64,000 nucleotides of DNA, taken from positions 190,723 to 254,722 of the forward strand of contig NZ_FOUS01000005.1 in the NCBI RefSeq assembly GCF_900114915.1, given 5' to 3'. Under the pieces are notes generated by a model. That model worked only from the letters and a program-made list of their open reading frames with translations, was not told where the DNA came from and ran no database searches. Of the stretch, positions 43,087-51,676 are shown piece after piece. Each line of letters starts with the position of its first letter. The stretch's first letter is position 1. A program made the position numbers and the translations under genes. The stretch is from Bradyrhizobium sp. Rc3b. GTDB lineage: Bacteria; Pseudomonadota; Alphaproteobacteria; Rhizobiales; Xanthobacteraceae.

Positions 43087-44748
43087 CTACACCTTCCCGT
43101 CCACCATCACCTCGATCAGCTTCGTCCCCGGCCGATTGAACGCCGATGCCAGCGTCGCCTTCAGCTCGCGGGGATCGCTGACCTTGATCGCCTCGCAGCC
43201 GAGCGCCTTGGCGACGCCGGCGAAATCCACGGGCGGATCGACGAAATCCATGCCGACATAATTGTCGTCGCCGTGGAAAGCGAGCAGGCGCTGCTTGATG
43301 ATGCGGTAGCCACCATTGTTGACGATGACGACGTTGAGCGGCAGCTTGTGATGCGCCGCGGTCCATAGCGACTGGATCGAATACATCGCACTGCCATCGC
43401 CCGAGAAGCAGACGACCGGACGATCAGGATTGGCGATGCTAGCGCCGACCGAGGCCGGCAGGCCCCAGCCGATGCCGCCCGAGGCAAGACCGTGATAGCC
43501 GTAGCGATCGCGATGCGGCCGCAGCGCCGTCACTTGACGGCTGGAGGTGAGGCCTTCGTCGACCAGGATGGCATTGTCAGGCATGGCCTCGACCATTTGC
43601 AGCACCAGGAAGTCCGGATCGATTGGCGTGCGGCCAGCGCTCTTGCCGATCTGCTCGACCAGCGCCGCGCGGCGTGCGGTCCAGTTCTTCGGCGCGAGTT
43701 CGGCGAGACGCTGCTTGGCGCGGCTCGCCAGTGTCGCGCCACCCATCTCTTTCAGCACCGGGATCAGCGCGCGCAAGGTTTCCTTCAGATCCGCCTTCAG
43801 GGCGATCTCGACGCCATAATTCTTGGCGATCTCCCAATCGACGAGGCCGATCTGCACGACACCGAGACCATCCGGCAGCGCATCAACCTCGCTATAAACA
43901 GACATCCGCAACGGATCGCCGCCGAGCGCGATCAGGAGGTCGTATGGCGCAAGCGTATCGCGCGCGACCTTCTGCACGCGTGCCAGCGTGCCGACGAAGC
44001 TCGGGCTCTCCGACAGGAAGTGCGAGCCATAGGGCGTCGAGGACTGAAAGGCCGCCGCGCCGAGCAGTTCGGCAAGTTCGGCGGCCTCCTTCAGCGCATC
44101 GCTCTTGACCACCTCGTCCATGGTGACGATCACGGGGCGCTCCGCCCTGAGCAGGCGCGCAGCAAACGCCTTGAGCGCTTCGTCCGACGGTCTCGTCCGC
44201 GCGTCGATGCGGGTGGAGCGGCCGAGATCGATCCCGGCTTCGCTGTTCAGGATGTCGCCGGGCAGCGAGATGAACACCGGCCCCGTCGGCGGCGTCGTCG
44301 CAATCTTGGCGGCACGGCGCACGATGCGCGGCAGATCCTCCAGCCGCGTCACCTCCACCGCCCACTTCACCAGCGGCTCGGCCATGCGCACCAGCGGGCC
44401 ATACAGCACTGGCTCCATCAGGCCATGGCCCTGCTCCTGCTGGCCGGCGGTCAGGATCATCGGCGTACCCGTGAACTGGGCGTTGTAGAGCGAGCCCATC
44501 GCGTTGCCGAGGCCGGGCGCGACATGGACGTTGCAGGCGACGAGCTTTCCCGAAGCGCGGCTATAGCCATCGGCGATCGCGACCACCAGACTCTCCTGCA
44601 TCGCCATCACGTAGGTGAGGTCTGGATGGTCCTTCAGCGCATGCATGATCGGCAGCTCGGTGGTGCCGGGGTTGCCGAACAGATGCGTGATGCCCTCGTC
44701 CTTGAGCAGCGCGAGAAAGGCGGAGCGGCCGGTGATCTTGTTCTTCAT
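43087..44748 (-). CDS. ThDP-dependent decarboxylase (benzoylformate decarboxylase/acetolactate synthase-like)
   Basis: 553 residues from the ATG at 44748 with GGAGGAAA upstream; a longer frame to 44832 enters a repeat-rich leader. N-terminal PYR domain with the catalytic Glu52 (AMQESLVVAIADGYSRASG), central domain (about 190-330) and C-terminal ThDP-binding GDGSAMYSIQSLW with KLPLNVVIVNNGGYRI near 446-475. The FGNPGTTELPIM opening and the general length fit benzoylformate-decarboxylase-like enzymes. It would decarboxylate an aryl 2-oxo acid to an aldehyde, which the nearby aldehyde dehydrogenase could oxidise. Specificity uncertain. Confidence 0.88.
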   Translation of the reverse strand: MKNKITGRSAFLALLKDEGITHLFGNPGTTELPIMHALKDHPDLTYVMAMQESLVVAIADGYSRASGKLVACNVHVAPGLGNAMGSLYNAQFTGTPMILTAGQQEQGHGLMEPVLYGPLVRMAEPLVKWAVEVTRLEDLPRIVRRAAKIATTPPTGPVFISLPGDILNSEAGIDLGRSTRIDARTRPSDEALKAFAARLLRAERPVIVTMDEVVKSDALKEAAELAELLGAAAFQSSTPYGSHFLSESPSFVGTLARVQKVARDTLAPYDLLIALGGDPLRMSVYSEVDALPDGLGVVQIGLVDWEIAKNYGVEIALKADLKETLRALIPVLKEMGGATLASRAKQRLAELAPKNWTARRAALVEQIGKSAGRTPIDPDFLVLQMVEAMPDNAILVDEGLTSSRQVTALRPHRDRYGYHGLASGGIGWGLPASVGASIANPDRPVVCFSGDGSAMYSIQSLWTAAHHKLPLNVVIVNNGGYRIIKQRLLAFHGDDNYVGMDFVDPPVDFAGVAKALGCEAIKVSDPRELKATLASAFNRPGTKLIEVMVDGKV

Positions 44749-44852
44749 GTTTCCTCCAGGAGCGGACGTTGCCGCAAGGACTGAAAGCATGATGGCCGAA
44801 GTCGCGGGAGGCGCGCAAGGAAGCGTGGTCATGGCTGCGTTGCATGGAAACC

Positions 44853-44994
44853 CCGCTCGTGTCCCGGACGCGACGCAGCGCGCAGCGGTGCGGCGCAGAG
44901 CCGGGACCCAGTTGCTCGCCGCATTCTCCGCCGTATGGGCCCCGGCTCAGCGGAGCGTCACTTCGTGCCGCACCGCTTCCGGGGCACGAGAGCG
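44853..44994. repeat. Palindromic intergenic repeat (GCTCGTGTCCCGGA family)
   Basis: Starts CGCTCGTGTCCCGGACGCG and ends CTTCCGGGGCACGAGAGCG, with inner partners AGAGCCGGGACCC and GGGCCCCGGCTC. About 140 bases, imperfect palindrome, another type seen widely in Bradyrhizobium. It lies between the GFA-type and ThDP-enzyme genes. Confidence 0.7.
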
Positions 44995-45008
44995 GAGTAC
45001 GTTGCGCA

Positions 45009-45512
45009 TTACATCTCCTCCCGCCCCAGCTCGAACGGATCCTCGCCACCCGCCCGCTTCTTCTTTTTCGAGCGCTGCCAGACCACGCCCGGAAAGCCTT
45101 TCAGCGGCACCAGCGGCTCGCCGGTATAGGCCCAATCCTGCAGCTCCTCGATCGCGATGTGATAGAGCGGCTGGCGGCCGGTGCGCTCCCTAAAGAGCGC
45201 ACGCGGGATGTTGACCATGTGCGGACCGCGCGGACGTTCATAGGCGATCGGCGTCCCGCATTGCGAGCAGAAGCTGCGCGTGGTCCTGGTGGACTTGTCC
45301 TCGTAGCGCGTCAGAGCCGTCTTGCCTGACGTAATGCGAAACCGCTTCTTCCAGCTGCCGACATAGGTCGCGTACGCCGCGCCGTGAGCGCGGCGGCTGG
45401 AGGCGGAGTGATCGTGCCAGGCCCAGCGCGCAGGGATATCGATCTCGAAGGTGACCTTGCCGCAGAGGCATTGCCCGGTGGCGAGGCCTGCGGCGGCTGC
45501 GGCTTTGGCCAT
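45009..45512 (-). CDS. GFA-fold protein with altered zinc site
   Basis: 167 residues from the ATG at 45512. The Mss4/GFA beta fold is recognisable: TGQCLCGKVTFEIDIPARW with Cys15/Cys17 and FCSQCGTPIAYERP with Cys82/Cys85, i.e. the structural zinc site. The second site, normally C-x-C-x-x-C, reads HDHSAS (His33, His35, Ser38), so the cysteines that bind the labile zinc and glutathione in Gfa are missing. A basic tail (SKKKKRAGGED) ends the protein. Glutathione-dependent formaldehyde activation is unlikely; a different metal or substrate is possible. Lies between two palindromic repeats. Confidence 0.82.
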   Translation of the reverse strand: MAKAAAAAGLATGQCLCGKVTFEIDIPARWAWHDHSASSRRAHGAAYATYVGSWKKRFRITSGKTALTRYEDKSTRTTRSFCSQCGTPIAYERPRGPHMVNIPRALFRERTGRQPLYHIAIEELQDWAYTGEPLVPLKGFPGVVWQRSKKKKRAGGEDPFELGREEM

Positions 45513-45528
45513 TTGTGTTTTCCCTGCT

Positions 45529-45627
45529 GTCATTCCGGGATGGTGCGAAGCACCAGACCCGGAATCTCGAGATTCTCCGGTGCGCAATTGCGCACCATAG
45601 TTCGATGCTACGCATCGCCCGGATGAC
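45529..45627. repeat. Palindromic intergenic repeat (GTCATTCCGGG family, short form)
   Basis: Starts GTCATTCCGGGATGGTGCG and ends GCCCGGATGAC, with inner hairpins GGTGCGAAGCACC, GGTGCGCAATTGCGCACC and CGATGCTACGCATCG. It shares the outer arms with 36488-36595 but has a different inside. Between the Old Yellow Enzyme and GFA-type genes. Confidence 0.78.
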
Positions 45628-45635
45628 GGAAGAGA

Positions 45636-46763
45636 TCAGGCCGGCGTCAGCTCGTCATAAACAGGATAATCCGTGTACCCCTTCTCCTCGCCGCCGTAGA
45701 ACGTCGCGCGGTTGTACGGGGTGATCGGATAGTCATGCTCCAGCCGCCGCGGCAGGTCGGGGTTGGAGATGAAGATGCGGCCGAAGGCAATGATGTCGGC
45801 GTGCCCCTCGGCGATCGCGGCATTGGCGGTCTCGCCGGTGAAGCCTCCGGCGGTCATCAGCACGCCGCTGTAGTGCGGACGGAACAGCACCATCGCGGAA
45901 GGCACGTTCTCCCAATGGACGTCGGCACGGCCGGCGCCGCTGGAGCGCGGCTCGATGAAGTGCAGATAGGCAAGGCCGAGCTTGTCGAGCGCCTTCACCA
46001 CGTGTGTATAGAGCGGCATCGGGTCGGGCTCGCCGGAATCATTGGCGATGCCGTGGGGCGACAGCCGCACGGCGACGCGGTTGGCGCCCCAGACATCGAT
46101 CGCGGCCTGCGTGACCTCGAGCAGCAGCCGCGCGCGGTTCTCGATTCCGCCGCCATATTGATCGGTGCGCTGGTTGCTGCGTGATTGCAGGAATTGCTCG
46201 AGCAGATAGCCGTTGGCACCGTGGATCTCGACGCCGTCGAATCCGGCCGCGAGCGCATTCTTCGCGCCTTGCCTGAAGGCCTCGACGATACCCTTGACCT
46301 CCTCGGTCTCCAGCGCTCGCGGCGTCTCATAGTCCGAGATCTTGCCGTCGGCCGTCATCGCCTTCATGCCCTCGGCCTTGATCGGGATCGCCGAAGCCGA
46401 AACCGGCAGCTCGCCGCCGTGGAAGGAGGAATGCGAGACGCGGCCGACATGCCAGAGTTGGAGGAAGATGATGCCGCCCTTGGCGTGCACCGCATCCGTC
46501 ACCTTGCGCCAGCCGGCGATCTGCGTTTCCGAATAGATGCCGGGCGTCGCGGGATTACCGCGGCCATGCGAGAGCACCGGCGAGGCTTCGGCGATGATCA
46601 GGCCACCTTGCGTCGCACGCTGGCCGTAATATTCGGCGTTGAGCGGCCTCGGAGAAAAGCTCGCGCGCTCGGCCCGCATGCGTGTCAGCGGCGCCATCGC
46701 CACGCGATGCGCAAGCTTGTACGGCCCGACCTGCAACGGTCTAAACAACGCCTCGAATTTCAT
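45636..46763 (-). CDS. Old Yellow Enzyme family alkene reductase (NemA-like)
   Basis: 375 residues. FMN-binding TIM barrel: ALFRPLQVGPYKLAHRVAMAPLTRMRA split at the N-terminus, the catalytic-site HGANGYLLEQFLQSRSNQRT (His-Gly-Ala-Asn, about 186-205), GGIENRARLLLEV, and ADIIAFGRIFISNPDLPRRL near the end. NADPH-dependent reduction of activated C=C bonds, nitro groups or nitrate esters. It follows the aldehyde dehydrogenase gene in the same direction after 117 bases with a hairpin. The symbol nemA is common for this family; I leave it out because several OYE paralogues usually exist. Confidence 0.93.
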   Translation of the reverse strand: MKFEALFRPLQVGPYKLAHRVAMAPLTRMRAERASFSPRPLNAEYYGQRATQGGLIIAEASPVLSHGRGNPATPGIYSETQIAGWRKVTDAVHAKGGIIFLQLWHVGRVSHSSFHGGELPVSASAIPIKAEGMKAMTADGKISDYETPRALETEEVKGIVEAFRQGAKNALAAGFDGVEIHGANGYLLEQFLQSRSNQRTDQYGGGIENRARLLLEVTQAAIDVWGANRVAVRLSPHGIANDSGEPDPMPLYTHVVKALDKLGLAYLHFIEPRSSGAGRADVHWENVPSAMVLFRPHYSGVLMTAGGFTGETANAAIAEGHADIIAFGRIFISNPDLPRRLEHDYPITPYNRATFYGGEEKGYTDYPVYDELTPA

Positions 46764-46806
46764 GCTGACCCCGAATTACTTTGGAAGGATGCGGATCATA
46801 TAGCGA

Positions 46807-46835
46807 GGGGCGGCCCCCGGAAAAGGCGCCGCCCC
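46807..46835. terminator. Terminator-like hairpin between aldehyde dehydrogenase and OYE genes
   Basis: GGGGCGGC at 46807-46814 pairs with GCCGCCCC at 46828-46835. It lies 46 bases downstream of the leftward aldehyde dehydrogenase stop. No U run follows, so it could also be a transcript stabiliser. Confidence 0.4.
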
Positions 46836-46880
46836 ACAAAAGCAGATATTCCCTCTCGCGGAAGGCGGAGAGCACAGGGG

Positions 46881-48377
46881 CTAGGCCGTCTTGACCCAGA
46901 CGGCCTTCACGTTGAGATATTCCTCGACATGCTGCTTGCCGGACTCGCGGCCATAGCCGCTCATCTTGTAGCCGCCGAAGGGCACGGCCGGGTCCATGGC
47001 CTGGTAGCAGTTCACCCAGACCGAGCCGGCGCGCAGCGACTTTGCAACCGCATGCGCCTTGCTGACGTCGCGCGTCCACAGGCCCGAGCCGAGGCCGAAG
47101 GTGGTGTTGTTGGCGCGCTTGACCAGCTCGTCCATGTCCTTGAATGCGATCGCTGAGATGACGGGGCCAAAAATCTCCTCCTGCGCGATGCGCATGTTGT
47201 CCTGAACGCCCGCGAACACGGTCGGCGAGACGAAGAAGCCCTTCGACAATGCCCCCTCGGTGACGCGGCCCCCGCCGGCGAGCGCCTTCGCGCCTTCCTT
47301 CTGGCCGATGTCGAGATAGCCGGTGACGCGCTCGAGCTGCTGCTCGGACACCAGCGGGCCGATCTGCACATTGGGATCGAGACCGTTGCCGACCTGCAGC
47401 TTCTTGCCGAACTCGGCGACGCGGCCGACGAACTCCTCGTAGATCGACTGCTCGACGAACAAGCGCGTGCCGGCGCTGCAGATCTGCCCCGAATTGGCGA
47501 ACACCGCCATCGCCGCACCCGGCACTGCGGCGTCGAGATCGGCGTCGGCGAACACGATGTCCGGCGACTTGCCGCCGAGCTCGAGCGAAACACGCTTGAG
47601 GTTACCGGCGGAGGCGCGGATGATCGACTGACCCGTGACGTGCGAGCCGGTGAAGGCGACCTTGTCGACGTCATGATGCGAGGCGAGCGCGGCGCCCGCG
47701 GTCTCGCCATAGCCGGGCACGACGTTGACGACGCCGGGCGGAATGCCGGCCTCCATCGCCAGCTCGGCGATACGCAGCGATGTCAGCGGCGCCTCTTCGG
47801 CGGGCTTGAGCACCACGGTGCAGCCGGTCGCGATCGCCGGGCCGATCTTCCAGATCGTCGCGGTCAGCGGGCCGTTCCAGGGAATGATGGCGCCGACGAC
47901 ACCGATCGGCTCCTTCAGCGTGTAGGAGAAGATTTCGCCGGGCAGCGAGTTCTCGATGGTCTCGCCGTGGATCGCCGTGGTCTGGCCGGCGTAATAACGC
48001 AGCATGCCGACGGCGCGCAGACGATAGGCCCGGGTGCGGCTGAGAGGCGCACCCATGTCGAGGGTGTCGAGCTGCGACAATTCGTCGAAATTCTTCTCGA
48101 CGAGATCGGCGAGCTTGAGCAGCAGATTCTGCCGCTCGAACGGTTTCACTTTGCTCCAGGGGCCCTCGAAGGCGCGGCGGGCGGCGGCAACCGCACGATC
48201 GATGTCTTCCTTGTCGCCCTCGGCGACGGTGGCGAGCAATTCGCCGGTGGCAGGGTTGTGAGTCTCGAAGCGCTTGCCTGAGGCTGCGTCGACCCACTTC
48301 CCGTCGATCAGCATCTGCTTGTAGGACCCATTCGCGAACGGATGGCGCGTGATCGGAATAGCCTGCGACACAGCCAT
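46881..48377 (-). CDS. NAD(P)-dependent aldehyde dehydrogenase
   Basis: 498 residues from the ATG at 48377, GGGAG upstream. PWNGPLTATIWKIGPAIATG (active-site Asn), FTGSHVTGQSIIRAS (cofactor loop), LELGGKSPDIVF with catalytic Glu (about 266) and FANSGQICSAGTRLFV with catalytic Cys (about 301) are intact, as is EEIFGPVISAIAF. Oxidises an aldehyde to the acid; the clade resembles ALDH2/betaine-aldehyde-type enzymes. The nearby ThDP decarboxylase and OYE suggest an aryl or alkyl aldehyde. Divergent from the SDR at 48560. Confidence 0.95.
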   Translation of the reverse strand: MAVSQAIPITRHPFANGSYKQMLIDGKWVDAASGKRFETHNPATGELLATVAEGDKEDIDRAVAAARRAFEGPWSKVKPFERQNLLLKLADLVEKNFDELSQLDTLDMGAPLSRTRAYRLRAVGMLRYYAGQTTAIHGETIENSLPGEIFSYTLKEPIGVVGAIIPWNGPLTATIWKIGPAIATGCTVVLKPAEEAPLTSLRIAELAMEAGIPPGVVNVVPGYGETAGAALASHHDVDKVAFTGSHVTGQSIIRASAGNLKRVSLELGGKSPDIVFADADLDAAVPGAAMAVFANSGQICSAGTRLFVEQSIYEEFVGRVAEFGKKLQVGNGLDPNVQIGPLVSEQQLERVTGYLDIGQKEGAKALAGGGRVTEGALSKGFFVSPTVFAGVQDNMRIAQEEIFGPVISAIAFKDMDELVKRANNTTFGLGSGLWTRDVSKAHAVAKSLRAGSVWVNCYQAMDPAVPFGGYKMSGYGRESGKQHVEEYLNVKAVWVKTA

Positions 48378-48559
48378 GGCTGCACTCCCTGTCAGGTGAT
48401 TTATTGGTTCGATCTGGGCGGGATCGTTGGGATGAAGGATACAGCCGTGCCGGATAGGCGTAAAGGCAGCGCCGAACGAAGACCTCCCATGCCAACTTGT
48501 GCAGGGTCGGAGTGCTGCCATGTTATAACGCGACGAAGAGTCCTCCCCGGAGATGATCC

Positions 48560-49405
48560 ATGCCACATCCCGCCATCGTCAAAGACAATGTCGCCGTGAT
48601 CACAGGTGGCGCATCCGGAATCGGATTTGCGGCGGCCGCAGCGTTCGCGCGCGCCGGCATGAAGGTGTGTATCGCGGACGTGGACCAGAAGCGGCTGGCG
48701 GACGCTGCGACAAAACTGTCATCCGTCACGGTTGCCACGAACGTGATGACCTTCGCCGTCGATGTCAGCAGCGCGGAGAGCGTGACGGAACTGGAACACG
48801 CCGTGGCTGCGCAGTTCGGCGGAACGGACCTGCTCATGAATAATGCCGGCATCCAGCCGGGCAGCACGCTGTTCGGCGAACCCGACAATTGGCAGCGCAT
48901 CATCGCCGTCAATATGTGGGGCATCATCAACGGCTCGCGCATCTTCGCGCCCAACATGATCGCACGCGGCAAGACCGGCCTCATCATCAACACCGGCTCG
49001 AAGCAGGGCATCACCACACCGCCGGGCGACCCCGCCTACAATGTCTCCAAGGCCGGCGTGAAGGCATTTACCGAAGCGCTTCAGCACGAGCTGCGCAACA
49101 TGAGAGACTGTCGCGTCACGGCACATTTGCTTATTCCCGGCTTCGTCTTCACCGGCCTCACCGCGAAGGGGCGCACCGAAAAGCCGGACGGCGCGTGGAC
49201 GCCGGAGCAAACGGTCGATTTCATGCTGGCGCGGCTGGAGGCGGGCGATTTCTACATCCTGTGCCCGGACAACGACGTGCCGCGCGCGCTCGACGAGAAG
49301 CGCATGCAATGGGCCGCCGGCGACATCGTCGAGAACCGCCCGCCGCTGTCGCGCTGGCACCCGGACTACGCGGACGCGTTCACCAGGTTCGTGGAAGGGA
49401 AATAA
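48560..49405 (+). CDS. SDR family oxidoreductase
   Basis: 281 residues, ribosome site GGAG. Cofactor motif TGGASGIG (about 15-22), Asp after the second strand (IADVDQ) indicating NAD(H), NNAG (about 94), and the catalytic set Ser in NTGSKQGITT, Tyr and Lys in PAYNVSKAGV. It has an extended C-terminal region (DEKRMQWAAGDIVENRPPLS) compared with 250-residue SDRs. Probably oxidises a secondary or primary alcohol. Divergent from the aldehyde dehydrogenase gene, so an alcohol to aldehyde to acid sequence is possible but unproven. Confidence 0.92.
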   Translation: MPHPAIVKDNVAVITGGASGIGFAAAAAFARAGMKVCIADVDQKRLADAATKLSSVTVATNVMTFAVDVSSAESVTELEHAVAAQFGGTDLLMNNAGIQPGSTLFGEPDNWQRIIAVNMWGIINGSRIFAPNMIARGKTGLIINTGSKQGITTPPGDPAYNVSKAGVKAFTEALQHELRNMRDCRVTAHLLIPGFVFTGLTAKGRTEKPDGAWTPEQTVDFMLARLEAGDFYILCPDNDVPRALDEKRMQWAAGDIVENRPPLSRWHPDYADAFTRFVEGK

Positions 49406-49412
49406 CTGTCAG

Positions 49413-49530
49413 ACCCTCATGGTGAGGAGCGCGCCCTTGCGCGCGTCTCGAACCATGCAGGCCCGGCTGCAACAGCCCGGCCTCGATCCTTCGAGACGCC
49501 CGCTTTCAGCGGGCTCCTCAGGATGAGGGT
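49413..49530. repeat. Palindromic intergenic repeat (ACCCTCATGGTGAGGAGC family)
   Basis: Starts ACCCTCATGGTGAGGAGCGC and ends GCTCCTCAGGATGAGGGT, with inner CGCGCGTCTCGAA/TTCGAGACGC and GCCCGGCTGC/CAGCCCGGC arms. About 118 bases. Another widespread Bradyrhizobium-type repeat, between the convergent SDR and zinc-ribbon genes. Confidence 0.75.
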
Positions 49531-49564
49531 TGGAGTGTTCGCGGCGCGGTAAGTCGCAACCGCC

Positions 49565-49771
49565 CTACAGCGTCTCTTGCTGATGCCCGCAATTCTTGCA
49601 AGCGAACTTGACCCGGGTCTGGCCTTTTTCCGCCTGGATCCGGTTCGGCGCGCCGCACTTGCCGCAGACGGCCTCGATGCGGGTCGCGCCCTGCTTGACG
49701 ACGATGGTCTTCTTTTCCATCGATTCGCGGATCAGGCGCTCGGCCTCCTCACGCAGCGATTGTTTCGACAA
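49565..49771 (-). CDS. Small zinc-ribbon protein
   Basis: 68 residues from a TTG start at 49771 with GGAGACGAGC before it; a longer ATG frame to 49813 begins with an Arg-rich stretch and lacks a ribosome site. Two Cys pairs, VCGKCGAPN and ACKNCGHQQ, form a zinc ribbon, preceded by a helical SLREEAERLIRES. Function unknown; similar small proteins may bind nucleic acid or act as adaptors. Alone between a repeat and a hairpin. Confidence 0.75.
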   Translation of the reverse strand: MSKQSLREEAERLIRESMEKKTIVVKQGATRIEAVCGKCGAPNRIQAEKGQTRVKFACKNCGHQQETL

Positions 49772-49887
49772 AGCTCGTCTCCGCCTCTGGAAAGCGCGAG
49801 AGCCATAACGCACCTGCGTTCGAAGTACAATGCGGGATGCGGATCGGAAGGCCCGATCAAAACGTCATTCCGGGTGGTCGCGGACGC

Positions 49888-49918
49888 GAGAGCCGCGGCG
49901 CGACGCTCCGCGGCTCTC
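49888..49918. terminator. Hairpin downstream of the YiaA gene
   Basis: GAGAGCCGCGG at 49888-49898 pairs perfectly with CCGCGGCTCTC at 49908-49918 around a 9-base loop. It lies 35 bases after the leftward YiaA stop. A terminator role is likely though no U run follows. Confidence 0.5.
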
Positions 49919-49952
49919 TTGCTCGTGGTCCGATTGGCGCAAGGCACATTCT

Positions 49953-50228
49953 TCAAGCCGCCTTGGAAACCTCCATCAGCAGCCGTTCGGCCTTGGCATC
50001 CTCGATGCGGTTCACCAGCCGGCTGCTCTCGTGATTGTCGCGCACGGTCTTGGTCAGGGTGATGCAGGTCTGGATCAGCATCACGATGCCCATGGTGAGA
50101 TAGCCCTTCATCCAGAGGTCGATCGGCAGGAAGAAGATGCCGATGGCAATGAGGAACGCGGAGGCTGCGAAGGACGCGTAAGTGAAGGTCACCCAGGCGC
50201 TGCTATGGGGTTGGCCGTTCTGGTTCAT
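49953..50228 (-). CDS. YiaA/YiaB family inner-membrane protein
   Basis: 91 residues with two membrane segments (about 15-36, FTYASFAASAFLIAIGIFF, and 42-60, GYLTMGIVMLIQTCITLTK) in the YiaAB two-helix arrangement, followed by a conserved polar TVRDNHESSRLVNRIEDAKA tail. Function unknown in the family; linked to stress in enterobacteria. Forty bases downstream of the PspA-like gene in the same direction, so probably in one transcript with it and under the same TetR regulator. Confidence 0.88.
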   Translation of the reverse strand: MNQNGQPHSSAWVTFTYASFAASAFLIAIGIFFLPIDLWMKGYLTMGIVMLIQTCITLTKTVRDNHESSRLVNRIEDAKAERLLMEVSKAA

Positions 50229-50268
50229 GATCGTCTCCTGTTGGTTCGAATGATGATGGGGTTGGGGA

Positions 50269-50964
50269 TCAGGCAGTCGGCGCGCGCTTGGACTTCAACC
50301 GGACCAGCACGTCGTCCGCAGTCGTCTTCAGCCGGGGGCCAAAACCCTGCTCGGCGAGTCTCTCGGCGGTGGCGAGCGGACCGGTGGCCGCATCGAGCTC
50401 GACCAGCGCATCATCGGCCGCCTGGGCCTCCACCTGCCGCTCGCGCAGGCGCCGCAGGGTGCTCTCCGCCTCCGGCAGCGTGGATTCGTAAGGGCGTGCC
50501 GCCTCGATGCCGCTGCGGCGAAGCGAGCGCACCGCCTCCGAGGCGCGGGCGACGCGGCGGCCGCGATCGAGCTCGGTGATGCGGGCCTGCGCGGTTGCGA
50601 CGTGTCGCTTCAGCCGGGCGATCTCGGTCGCGAACAAGGCGCGGGCCGTCATCGCCGCATCGCGGTCGGCCTCCAAGCCTGCGATGGCTTCGGCAGCGTC
50701 CCTGGCGAGATCCTCGCGGCCGCCGTCGAGCGCCGCAACCGCGCGCGTCTCGAGATCGGCAATGCGGGCGATCGTCGCCTCGAGCTTGCGGCCTTCCTGC
50801 TGATCCTGCGCGATGGCCAGGGCCAGCGTCCGCTTGCTGCGCTCGACGGCGGCTGCCGCATCCCGCATCTGCTGGTCGAGGATCAGAAGGGCAGTTCGGT
50901 CTTCCAGCTCTTCGCCGGCGGCGGCCACGCTGCCGCGGAAAAGTGTCACGACGGTCTTGAACAT
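50269..50964 (-). CDS. PspA/IM30 family protein
   Basis: 231 residues from the ATG at 50964 with GGGAGCAACAG before it. Almost entirely helical coiled coil: an N-terminal amphipathic helix FKTVVTLFRGSVAAAGEEL, then ILDQQMRDAAAAVERSKRTL and long Ala/Arg/Glu heptads up to residue 200. PspA proteins bind stressed inner membrane and form ESCRT-III-like assemblies. No PspF/PspBC partners are near; instead a divergent TetR regulator with triple dyads controls it. Pairing with YiaA suggests a membrane-stress unit. Confidence 0.85.
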   Translation of the reverse strand: MFKTVVTLFRGSVAAAGEELEDRTALLILDQQMRDAAAAVERSKRTLALAIAQDQQEGRKLEATIARIADLETRAVAALDGGREDLARDAAEAIAGLEADRDAAMTARALFATEIARLKRHVATAQARITELDRGRRVARASEAVRSLRRSGIEAARPYESTLPEAESTLRRLRERQVEAQAADDALVELDAATGPLATAERLAEQGFGPRLKTTADDVLVRLKSKRAPTA

Positions 50965-50980
50965 CTGTTGCTCCCTGTTA

Positions 50981-51052
50981 TGAGCGTTGCTCACAGAACC
51001 TTTGTAGCAACAACCTTGAACATTGTTCAAGAGAAATTTGAGCAACGCTCAA
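50981..51052. promoter_or_regulatory. Three operator-like dyads between the PspA and TetR genes
   Basis: TGAGC-GTT-GCTCA (50981-50993), TTGAACA-T-TGTTCAA (51016-51030, perfect 15-base palindrome) and TTGAGC-AAC-GCTCAA (51038-51052) share the form TTGARC-N3-GYTCAA. They fill the 103-base gap between the divergent genes and would cover both promoters. The TetR family protein encoded next door is the obvious ligand. Confidence 0.75.
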
Positions 51053-51067
51053 GAATTTTGCCGACAT

Positions 51068-51676
51068 ATGTCTAAAGCCTTGGAACGTCGAGAGAAACTT
51101 CGATCCGCGCTCATCCTGGCGGCGGAACGGATGATCGCGGACCGTGGTTTGTCAGGGCTGAAAACCCGCGATCTCGCCCGCGAGATCGGCTGCGCCAATG
51201 GTGCGGTCTATAATCTCGTGGCCGACATGGACGAGCTGATCCTGCGTGTGGGGTCGCGCACGTTGCTCCGGCTCGACGAGGCGCTGAGCGTGGCGGAAGG
51301 CGCGGGCGTCCCCTCGCCGCAGGAGACCCTGGTCCGCATCGCCATCGCCTATTGCGATTTCGCGGCGGAAAATCTCCAGCTCTGGCGCGCGCTGTTCGAG
51401 CACCGCATGGAGGCCGACAAGGTCGTCCCCGACTGGTCCGTCGCGGATCAGATGCAGCTGTTCCGCCACATCTACCAGCCGCTGGCCGCGCTGTTTCCAA
51501 AGCGCGGCCAGGAGGAGCTCGGCATCACCGCGCGCAGCCTGTTCTCGGCGGTGCATGGCATGGTGGCGCTGGGGTTGGAGCAGAAGCTGGTCGCCGTGCC
51601 GCTACCGGCGCTGCGCAAGGAAATCGCAGGCCTCGTGCGCGCGATGATTGACGGACTGATCGCGCGGGCGCCGTAG
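51068..51676 (+). CDS. TetR family transcriptional regulator
   Basis: 202 residues from the ATG at 51068. N-terminal TetR HTH: LRSALILAAERMIADRGLSG, LKTRDLAREIGCANGAVYNLV (about 12-55). The C-terminal ligand domain contains WRALFEHRM, a W-x-x-L-F-E/D-H pattern of the TetR_C_33/WHG type. It sits across three shared operator dyads from pspA-yiaA and probably represses both itself and them. Inducing signal unknown, possibly a lipophilic compound or membrane damage. Confidence 0.92.
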   Translation: MSKALERREKLRSALILAAERMIADRGLSGLKTRDLAREIGCANGAVYNLVADMDELILRVGSRTLLRLDEALSVAEGAGVPSPQETLVRIAIAYCDFAAENLQLWRALFEHRMEADKVVPDWSVADQMQLFRHIYQPLAALFPKRGQEELGITARSLFSAVHGMVALGLEQKLVAVPLPALRKEIAGLVRAMIDGLIARAP

